From Chitinophaga ginsengisoli (GTDB lineage: Bacteria > Bacteroidota > Bacteroidia > Chitinophagales > Chitinophagaceae), in contig NZ_PYGK01000016.1 in the NCBI RefSeq assembly GCF_003014595.1, positions 62,001 through 126,000 on the forward strand: DNA of 64,000 nucleotides, in the 5' to 3' direction. The notes under the pieces are model-generated. The model was not told where the DNA came from. It was given only the letters and a program-made list of their open reading frames with translations, and did not search any database. The translations under genes and the position numbers were made by a program. Below, piece by piece: positions 57,634-64,000 of the stretch; the first letter of the stretch is position 1, and each line of letters starts with the position of its first letter.

Positions 57634-58146
57634 CTAACTTATGGTTTCTAAAAAACCTAACTCTTCAGGATATTTTTTGAACCCCTTTACCTTTACTTTG
57701 GCGTCCTTAAATGCCTTGTTTGATACATTTAATGAGTCTATACTCGACCAATCCTTTCTAATTCTTTCCAGTCCTAATTTAGCCGTATCTTCATTATCTG
57801 CCTGCAAAATTATTTCAACTTTATGTCTCAATTCTTCATACTTAACTGACATTTTTCTATACGATTCGGCTTTCTCAGTAGGCTTAAGGAATGTTTGAAG
57901 ACCTGTTAAAATGGCAATTATCATACCTCCAATAGGGATTATTACTTGGACACTATCTGATAAAATAGAGATTTTAGGGACTGCTCCTATGGAAATACCA
58001 ATAATTAGAGCTGGTATACCAAGCCATAAATTGAGATTCTTCCATCTAATTGATGTAAAACGACTTGCATATTCCATTGTATGAATTTTTCTCATCCAAT
58101 CCAGAATTAATTTTCTAGTTTCCTCCTTCATTGTTAACAATTGCAT
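57634..58146 (-). CDS. SLATT-domain membrane protein
   Basis: This is a 170-aa protein (165 aa if it starts at the ATG 58131, MKEETRK). It has the SLATT plan: an amphipathic N-terminal helix with ILDWMRKIHTMEYASRFTS, two transmembrane segments (NLWLGIPALIIGISIGAVP and VIIPIGGMIIAILTGLQTFL), and a cytosolic helix with YRKMSVKYEELRHKVE. SLATT proteins are thought to be membrane effectors of nucleotide-sensing defence systems, as known from comparative genomics with SMODS/CD-NTase partners. No nucleotidyltransferase is seen next to it. It overlaps the 3' end of the upstream 312-aa gene, so the two are co-translated. The local sequence is AT-rich compared with the NRPS region. Confidence 0.85.
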   Translation of the reverse strand: MQLLTMKEETRKLILDWMRKIHTMEYASRFTSIRWKNLNLWLGIPALIIGISIGAVPKISILSDSVQVIIPIGGMIIAILTGLQTFLKPTEKAESYRKMSVKYEELRHKVEIILQADNEDTAKLGLERIRKDWSSIDSLNVSNKAFKDAKVKVKGFKKYPEELGFLETIS

Positions 58147-59053
58147 GATTTAAAGATTCCAATAATATCTGTGCATTAATAGTAATTTTTCTATTAACCG
58201 TAGACTCTTTTATAATCGTTGGCCCTACAACATTGGATTGACCTACTCTTCCTTTAACCGTACTAAATAAAAACAACGTAGCTGTCAACTGTTTTGAATC
58301 CACTGTCGAACGGTGATATTCACCAGCCTTAATTTCGTAGCTATCACCATGCTCATAACTTTCAATGTCATGTTCTTTTATAGAAACGAATTTACCTGTA
58401 TTTTGCGCTATTGATGTTTTCTGATTCACATTGTCAAGATTATTCCAATGAATTTCGAAGAAGCTAAATTCAGATTCAAAAGATTGTTCAGTAACATCAA
58501 ATCTTTGATTATAAATTTCACCACAAAGAACTCTGCTCTGAGCATAAAATTGATGAGAATGAATTGAGAACATCTCAGCCTTTTCATTGTCTATAAATTT
58601 CTTGAGCGATTCATGCCATATATGCAATCTTAAGAATTCAAATGACTCCTCTTTTTTGTCATTATGATATAAAGGTATTGATAAAAATCCTTGTGAGCCA
58701 ATCGTTGCCAAAATTTCGCTTCCTTGAAGATTCATAATTGATCTATAGATGAATGGCCAAATCTCTTTTAAACTCTTTATATACGTCTTTGTGTTTTGAT
58801 GCTGATTAAAGTCTGCTAGCAACAATGATACAGCGCAAATTCTGTCGATGATTATCTGAAAATATGGGGATAAGTGAGACGCTTTTAGTTGAATTTCATT
58901 TATTGTAATGCTTTCTTTTGAATCAAAAATTAAATCACTTAAAACTTCTTTCTTGGGGATGTTTTCTTTGAAACTATCCGAAAACGTGGGGACTATTCCT
59001 TTTATAATTTCAATAAATTCTTCAATGTGAACTTCTTTATTAATCATAAACAC
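58115..59053 (-). CDS. Unknown protein, possibly cupin-like, partner of SLATT protein
   Basis: This is a 312-aa protein with no signal peptide or transmembrane segment. The N-terminal half is helical (EEFIEIIKGIVPTFSD and SHLSPYFQIIIDRICAVSLL). The second half has a possible double-stranded beta-helix pattern: an MFSIHSHQFYAQSRVLCGEI stretch with an HxH pair, then SYEIKAGEYHRSTV. This resembles cupin metal-ligand spacing but is weak evidence. An alternative start is ATG 59047. Its 3' end overlaps the SLATT gene, so a sensor-plus-membrane-effector pair is the inferred role. I do not recognise a named family. Confidence 0.68.
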   Translation of the reverse strand: MFMINKEVHIEEFIEIIKGIVPTFSDSFKENIPKKEVLSDLIFDSKESITINEIQLKASHLSPYFQIIIDRICAVSLLLADFNQHQNTKTYIKSLKEIWPFIYRSIMNLQGSEILATIGSQGFLSIPLYHNDKKEESFEFLRLHIWHESLKKFIDNEKAEMFSIHSHQFYAQSRVLCGEIYNQRFDVTEQSFESEFSFFEIHWNNLDNVNQKTSIAQNTGKFVSIKEHDIESYEHGDSYEIKAGEYHRSTVDSKQLTATLFLFSTVKGRVGQSNVVGPTIIKESTVNRKITINAQILLESLNHAIVNNEGGN

Positions 59054-59189
59054 ATATTATACCGCGATAATTAAAAAAAACTCTAGCAAATCCATATTGG
59101 GGGTCTATATTATAAAAGAAGCATCAATAGCTAGCAGTTAAATATAAACGAAGCGAATAAAGATATAAATAATAAATTTTATTAAAGTG

Positions 59190-60596
59190 TTATTCTTGGG
59201 GTTTTGAAATCATAACTATAGTCATAGAATTTAGTACTTCATAAGGGATTGAGTAGCCACTAACAAGTGTTTTCTCCGCATCATAAAACATATGAGAAAT
59301 ATCAGGAAAAGAATTGATGTCAACTGCACATTTAGCATTGGGATTATGATACATTACTAAGCCATCCCCCCAAGCTTCTTCGTAATCCTTATCCATAATG
59401 TCCATAACCTTCCGAATAGGCTCTACAGACCCAGGATCTGGATTGTATATATCCATAAAGCGGATCATTCTAGTATCACTTAATCCCAACCCAGCCATCT
59501 GACCCATCCGATTAAAAGTTGTAAGTGTAGCATTGTTGGAAAATAGTATTGCACTTACATTTTCCGCCTCTGGCAACCCAAAAAAACCGGATTCAATTCT
59601 TTTATTCTTCCATTCATGTTTTTCAATTTTTTCATAATTAAGGCTTACCCCATATTCGGTTTGCTTTAGTTCTAGAACGATCTTACCATCCTCAGCTAAA
59701 CTATATTTTGGCCGAATCCCATATAGATAGTCAATTAAAGCATTTCTCGACCAGGTCATTGAGCCAAGGCTTTCCAAAGTTGACGCTTTATGGAAGTCAT
59801 GAATAGCAATAATGAATGGTTTCCCCTTCACATGATCTTTTAACCAATATTGCTTCTTCAGTTTGGTGGTTAGCGAACTACCAAACTTAATAGGCATGTA
59901 GTCTCGACTCAGAAGAAATGCTTCTTTAGAATCTTTAGGAGATGGTTCATCAAAGGAATCACTGTGATTTACAGTCACTGCTTCTATAGCAAATTCGTTA
60001 CCAAAATAAGATACCAGATAATCAGGTGCATTAAACGAATTATCAAAAGAAAAACGAGCGTTATATAGATAAATGTAAAGGTATAATTCCCATAATCTGC
60101 TGTCAAATCCAGTGGTTTGAAAGTCTTTAATATAGTTTCCGTCCACATCGATAAAACTATATATAATCTCATTGATAAGATTCCGGGCCCCCTCATGACC
60201 TCTTTGTTCAGTCAATACTTTGAAATACGGGTGCAGCTTTTCCTTTGGCACTTGGAGCTTTAGAAACTCATTGGGCATTTTCCTTTCATCTCCCTGTTCA
60301 TAAATAGTCAATCCGTCATTTTCATATTTTAGTAGTGATTTTCTTAACGCCAATTTTGCCTCTTCCTTCGTTCGAAAGGTGCTAGAAGCAAAGTCTATAG
60401 CTCGAAATATCTTGCGTTTGTCTCTGCCTAATATTAAAAAACTATACTCTGAGTCTCTGTCTATCACGATAGTAGCAATTAATTTATAATTAAAAGCTTC
60501 AAACCATTCCATTTCTTCAAAAAAATAACCAATATGCGCTGACCGAGAGTAGCAGTAAACGTTAAATTTTCGAAGTGAAATTTCCTTAATATTCAT
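59190..60596 (-). CDS. Unknown 468-aa protein with PD-(D/E)XK-like segment
   Basis: The protein is cytosolic. Residues about 165-205 read GFDSRLWELYLYIYLYNARF, then APDYLVSYFGNEFAIEAVTV, which matches the E...PD...ExA layout of some PD-(D/E)XK nuclease-fold proteins, although the usual Lys is not in place. The rest has a beta-rich N terminus (YSFLILGRDKRKIFRAIDFA) and a C-terminal part with GLVMYHNPNAKCAVD. I recall similar proteins annotated as glycosaminoglycan attachment site proteins, a name without functional support. It is AT-rich, stands alone between two minus-strand units, and could be a defence gene. Confidence 0.65.
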   Translation of the reverse strand: MNIKEISLRKFNVYCYSRSAHIGYFFEEMEWFEAFNYKLIATIVIDRDSEYSFLILGRDKRKIFRAIDFASSTFRTKEEAKLALRKSLLKYENDGLTIYEQGDERKMPNEFLKLQVPKEKLHPYFKVLTEQRGHEGARNLINEIIYSFIDVDGNYIKDFQTTGFDSRLWELYLYIYLYNARFSFDNSFNAPDYLVSYFGNEFAIEAVTVNHSDSFDEPSPKDSKEAFLLSRDYMPIKFGSSLTTKLKKQYWLKDHVKGKPFIIAIHDFHKASTLESLGSMTWSRNALIDYLYGIRPKYSLAEDGKIVLELKQTEYGVSLNYEKIEKHEWKNKRIESGFFGLPEAENVSAILFSNNATLTTFNRMGQMAGLGLSDTRMIRFMDIYNPDPGSVEPIRKVMDIMDKDYEEAWGDGLVMYHNPNAKCAVDINSFPDISHMFYDAEKTLVSGYSIPYEVLNSMTIVMISKPQE

Positions 60597-60923
60597 AGGC
60601 CTATTATAATTTTTAGCATTTAAATATCAGTTTTAAAATTTTATTGATACATCCATTTGGACTGTAATATATATTAGAGGTATTGTCGTATGCATCATGT
60701 AAATATTATATAATTAATTCCATCTCTTACATAACACTTTAGTAACTACTCCAAGATGGGTTCTATTCCTGAATTGTATTTTCATTTTTCTTTTGTATTA
60801 TAACATACAACACCAAACCTAAAATATCTTCCGCCTGTTGGCACAAATTGGAACTATTACGCTTAAATTAATCTTAATACTGTCTAAACTTTTGGGCAAT
60901 TCATTATGAGTTAGCCCTTTTAT
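60597..60923. other. AT-rich gene-free spacer
   Basis: This 327-base spacer between two minus-strand genes has no supported ORF, hairpin or repeat. Its left edge holds the 10-bp palindrome ATAGGCCTAT next to the ATG of the 468-aa gene; the remainder is uniformly AT-rich. It presumably contains the promoter of that gene and the 3' end of the protease-operon transcript. Confidence 0.5.
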
Positions 60924-61742
60924 TTATTCCTTAGAAACGCTGTTAAGCCAGGCTATCATTTTATCATCTAATTTTACGGCTATATTATAGTCTTCGTCAA
61001 AATCCTCCCCTTCTTTACCTCCATGATGAATACCAACAATATTGTTCACTCCATTTTGATTCATCCAAAGTGGGGCACCGCTGTCTCCAACACGGGTAAA
61101 TATCTGATAGGCAATAAAATTATTATTTATTTGCAAACGATTTACAGGCACACTTTTGTTGATAAGTGTATCATGCTTTGTCTCCGGTGTATTGGCAAAG
61201 TAACAAGGATACCCAGTTAAATTCAGTCTTTCTTCTTTCATTGTAATGGTATCCAGTTTTGAAATGCAAAAAAATGAACCTTTATATAGTCTTCTGAGTT
61301 TATTCGAATTTAATATTTTTATTACTGCCAGATCTGCATCTCCATCTTCATAATATTTTACTTCAAAGTCATTCTTTTTAAGTGTAATCCAGTCGTCTTC
61401 TCCTTTATTGGGTGCGCTAAGAGCAATTTCCCTGAGAAATGCTTTGTTACTTACAACATGACGTGCTGTTACTAAAGTATTATGACTGATAAAAGACAGG
61501 GTTCCCCAATCTGGTTTCTTGTTAATAAATGTATACCTGCGCCTAGTCTCTATATGAAGTATCTGTTGATAAGGCGATTTTAGCGTTTCCTCACCAAGTA
61601 TCTTTATTACAGCGTCAATCATATCATATGGTCCGCAATGGTCAGTTTCACCACAATATTTTTTAATTTGATCTCTATTTATATTTTGGGCGAAAACACT
61701 CCAAGGAGAAATGATGAATAACAACAAGATCTTTATATTCAT
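60924..61742 (-). CDS. Secreted trypsin-like (S1/V8-type) serine protease
   Basis: This is a 272-aa protein with a signal peptide (ILLLFIISPWSVFAQ, cleavage near 19). The catalytic triad is readable: His95 in VTARHVV, Asp137 in DGDADLAVI and Ser221 in VGDSGAPLW. A GIHHGG stretch follows the Ser. The fold matches V8/glutamyl endopeptidase-like S1 proteases; substrate preference cannot be told. It should act in the periplasm or outside the cell. It starts seven bases after the stop of the upstream 711-aa gene, so the two form an operon and the 711-aa protein may be its partner or anchor. Confidence 0.85.
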   Translation of the reverse strand: MNIKILLLFIISPWSVFAQNINRDQIKKYCGETDHCGPYDMIDAVIKILGEETLKSPYQQILHIETRRRYTFINKKPDWGTLSFISHNTLVTARHVVSNKAFLREIALSAPNKGEDDWITLKKNDFEVKYYEDGDADLAVIKILNSNKLRRLYKGSFFCISKLDTITMKEERLNLTGYPCYFANTPETKHDTLINKSVPVNRLQINNNFIAYQIFTRVGDSGAPLWMNQNGVNNIVGIHHGGKEGEDFDEDYNIAVKLDDKMIAWLNSVSKE

Positions 61743-61749
61743 AATTTAG

Positions 61750-63885
61750 CTATTTAATCTTTACCCTATTGTGCAAATTAATAAGCGGTATATCGACGGC
61801 GAGAAACACACTCCATCTCCATGAAGGATTATTAATTACTGCTGTATTGTCCACATTTATTTTTGACAAACCGGGTCCGTATTGTCCTCCTGCTCCTATT
61901 GAAAGTGGCAGATTACCAAAGAAGCCATACACAACAAATAAGCCAGGAGAAAAAATCTGTCCCAGTTTAATTTTGTAATCCTTGGAAATAGCATTGGCAT
62001 TGGTGGTTCCGTTGTCGATAACCGTGGAATCCTTTTTAAGATTGTAATCAACGATTGCACTTAGGTCAATGAGCGAGCCGAACAAACCGATTGAGCCGCC
62101 TGATTTCCAGCTTAAAAATCCAGGAGTATAGGAAATGCCGATGGGTGCGATCACTCCGAATTTGCTGGTCCAGGAACTGAAGGAATTATCTTTGTCGGAT
62201 AAATAAGCTCCTAGATAAGCTTGAACAGATAAGTTGCTGACTGTATTCTTTTTAACAGAAGAACTTCCCACGGGTAATACTGCATTTTCTATTGCTGCCT
62301 GAACATCTTCTGGTTTCTTGGCTGAGATTACATTCGCCATAAATAATCCATATGGCTTCAGTTCTTTCAGAAAATGAACCAGCTGCTTTAGCCTGTAATG
62401 CCCCAATGCGTCCGATACATCTCCATTGATGTTTCTCTCCAGATCCCCCTGAATTGCCTCGATATCTTTTTCCTCTATTGCTGTAAAACCGGCACTATTT
62501 TTCGTCATCTTTTTTACTGCCTTCTTTTCTGAACCGGCATAAGAAGTGATTCCGGATTTATCCTTTAGTTTCGTGAAATCAATACGTTTATCAGTTACCT
62601 TTGAAATCAGGTCAAACTCATCGACAAGATCACTGAACAACTGGGCGTATTTTTTAGAATAACTATCCTTAAAGATATCATTGGCTTTTCTGACAATCGG
62701 GAATATATCCAACTGGATGGGTGTCTTAACATAGGAATTGATGATCTCAACACTGCCTTGTACGATATCAACCGAGGTATTGATATAATTATAGTAATCA
62801 TCGTTTGTGATAGCTGTATGCGAAGCCTTTTTATCAGCAATATCTTTTACAACAGCATTCACTTGAGTGGCAAGCACGAAAAATTCATTGAGATTACTAC
62901 GGAAGGTGATAATAGACTCAGTGTTGGATTTAATCAGTCCCGCAAAAGTATGAGAGCCTTTATCTTTATCGTAGAATGTAATGTTATCATGTTTTATTTT
63001 CTGATAGACAAGTGAAAGATAGATATTAAAGAGTATCTGGTCACTCACTAGCTCTTTGAGTTCTTTTGCGGTAAGCCATACATTATCAGTACCACTTTTA
63101 GCTGGATCATTCCTGATACTTTCGGAAAAAATAGCAGCTACAGTCAGCATGCTGCCAGCATTTTTAAAACCTGGTGTACTATTGCCCGACTTCCATTCTG
63201 GGAAAACTGAAAACTCCAGTAAGATTTCTGCTGTATTACTAAATCCAACTTCCAGTTCACGAACAATTCTAATCGAACGTAAGCAGATCTTTATTTCGGG
63301 GAAATTTTCTAGTAATGCCTGATACCTAGGAAGCTCCATCACATTATCTATCTTTTCGGTTATCTTTTCAAGGTCGTCAAGAAACGCTGTTTGTAGTGCC
63401 GGTAGCATCTGTGGATAAGAAAAACTCAGGAGGCTTTTTAAGGTATTTGTTGTTTTAGGAAATAGAATTTCAAACTCAGGATTCTTCTCTGAGAATTTTC
63501 GAAAACGTTCAAAAAAAGCGATCGTTAGTTCCTGCTTTGCCCGCTCTATCAGAAAAACAGATACATTGTTTGCGAGATCAGTGACATCTATGCCACCTGC
63601 CAATGCAGTAATAGTTTGCAATACATTTGATCCCGCTGCCGTTCTTTTAATATAGCTATCCTTTGCTGTAAATGGGTTATCATTCAGAGAATCAACCAAA
63701 ACTTGTACATCTGAGGTTGTGCAAATATCTGAAAAATTGGCTAAGTCAGTAGCGTCCAGCGGTATTTTACCTGTTGTAGCGTTCCTCAGGCTTATTAAAT
63801 ATTTTGCCTTGTAATAAATTCCCTGTTGTGCAATACAAAGGATGGACGACATTGATAAAATAGCGGTGAGTAAGTGTTTTTTCAT
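61750..63885 (-). CDS. Exported 711-aa protein, possible outer membrane beta-barrel C terminus
   Basis: The protein has a signal peptide (LLTAILSMSSILCIAQ, about 5-20). The long middle is helical (for example FLIERAKQELTIAFFERF, then YQALLENFPEIKICLRS). The last 160 residues alternate polar and hydrophobic residues with many Gly (AYLGAYLSDKD, SYTPGFLSWKSGGSIGLFGS, FFGNLPLSIGAGGQYGPG), as in Bacteroidota outer membrane barrels. No named family was recognised. It lies between a partial gene (five bases upstream) and the trypsin-like protease (seven bases downstream), so the three form one operon of exported proteins. Confidence 0.72.
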   Translation of the reverse strand: MKKHLLTAILSMSSILCIAQQGIYYKAKYLISLRNATTGKIPLDATDLANFSDICTTSDVQVLVDSLNDNPFTAKDSYIKRTAAGSNVLQTITALAGGIDVTDLANNVSVFLIERAKQELTIAFFERFRKFSEKNPEFEILFPKTTNTLKSLLSFSYPQMLPALQTAFLDDLEKITEKIDNVMELPRYQALLENFPEIKICLRSIRIVRELEVGFSNTAEILLEFSVFPEWKSGNSTPGFKNAGSMLTVAAIFSESIRNDPAKSGTDNVWLTAKELKELVSDQILFNIYLSLVYQKIKHDNITFYDKDKGSHTFAGLIKSNTESIITFRSNLNEFFVLATQVNAVVKDIADKKASHTAITNDDYYNYINTSVDIVQGSVEIINSYVKTPIQLDIFPIVRKANDIFKDSYSKKYAQLFSDLVDEFDLISKVTDKRIDFTKLKDKSGITSYAGSEKKAVKKMTKNSAGFTAIEEKDIEAIQGDLERNINGDVSDALGHYRLKQLVHFLKELKPYGLFMANVISAKKPEDVQAAIENAVLPVGSSSVKKNTVSNLSVQAYLGAYLSDKDNSFSSWTSKFGVIAPIGISYTPGFLSWKSGGSIGLFGSLIDLSAIVDYNLKKDSTVIDNGTTNANAISKDYKIKLGQIFSPGLFVVYGFFGNLPLSIGAGGQYGPGLSKINVDNTAVINNPSWRWSVFLAVDIPLINLHNRVKIK

Positions 63886-63890
63886 GAGGT

Positions 63891-63998
63891 TTAAAGACTT
63901 TTGAAAAGTTTTACGGGATTGATAATTCGTTTCTGATTATTACCGCCTATCGGGTCCGCAGTGGTATAAATTTTATTCAGGAGATTATTTTTGTCCCA
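63891..63998 (-). CDS. 3' end of a gene running out of the window
   Basis: The minus-strand frame is open from the window edge and ends with TAA at 63891-63893 after 35 codons (ending NPVKLFKSL). It stops five bases before the ATG of the 711-aa gene, as expected for the preceding gene of the same operon. Too little is visible to assign a family. Confidence 0.6.
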   Translation of the reverse strand, partial: WDKNNLLNKIYTTADPIGGNNQKRIINPVKLFKSL

Positions 63999-64000
63999 AT

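Noticed and set aside
1..64000. CRISPR arrays, tRNA or rRNA genes
   Set aside because: No regularly spaced identical repeats and no tRNA or rRNA-like segments were noticed; the only tandem array is the 11-bp repeat at 48053.

Overview
The window reads as the chromosome of a Bacteroidota member. The best guess is a Chitinophaga-like soil bacterium, because of DUF6266-type paralogues, a TAnnTTTG-type promoter, lack of strong Shine-Dalgarno sites, AsmA and GT2/GH envelope genes, and very large NRPS genes. No rRNA, tRNA or CRISPR array was seen.

Region 1 (1-36.4 kb) is the right-hand part of a large NRPS/PKS cluster that continues to the left of the window. Four NRPS genes (2443, 1420, 2032 and 2210 aa) are packed head to tail on the + strand with two clavaminate-synthase-like Fe(II)/2-oxoglutarate dioxygenases. 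One dioxygenase is cut by the window edge; the other is fused to a class II aldolase/adducin-like domain. Adenylation codes read by eye are Asn, Phe/Tyr, Asn, Ser, (no A domain), Asp and Thr. The second Asn is followed by an epimerization domain, and a thioesterase ends the last protein. Every Asn/Asp module sits at the start of a protein and begins with a condensation-like domain that has lost its HHxxxDG motif. The preceding proteins in the window end in a working-looking C domain. This is the architecture expected for interface domains that recruit beta-hydroxylases. On the opposite strand, convergent with the NRPS operon, lie a PvdE/SyrD-type exporter, a FAAL-ACP-KS-AT-KR-ACP synthase (predicted to make a 3-hydroxyacyl chain) and a NodU/CmcH-type carbamoyltransferase. 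Together they suggest an exported, carbamoylated lipopeptide rich in beta-hydroxy-Asn/Asp, possibly metal-binding.

Region 2 (36.5-47.9 kb) is mostly housekeeping and envelope. It holds a class I fructose-bisphosphate aldolase, a DUF4242-like protein, a lipoprotein glycosidase paired with a giant GT2-GH26-like-TIM-barrel membrane fusion, an AsmA-like protein and two small secreted/membrane proteins.

Region 3 (47.9-57.6 kb) is accessory. It carries two DUF6266-like paralogues with unusual leader structures (an 11-bp tandem repeat and a three-arm alternative hairpin) and two small membrane proteins. It also carries a pair made of a 1273-aa SEC-C/PD-(D/E)XK protein and an HExxH protein that looks like a candidate defence or quality-control system. 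The region ends with a decayed IS256-family transposase and a strong palindrome.

Region 4 (57.6-64 kb) is visibly more AT-rich, and every gene is on the minus strand. It has a SLATT-domain protein overlapping an unknown (possibly cupin-like) partner, a PD-(D/E)XK-like 468-aa protein, and an operon of a secreted trypsin-like protease, a 711-aa exported protein and the 3' end of a further gene. It looks like a horizontally acquired defence/accessory island. All functional statements come from reading motifs; no database search was run.
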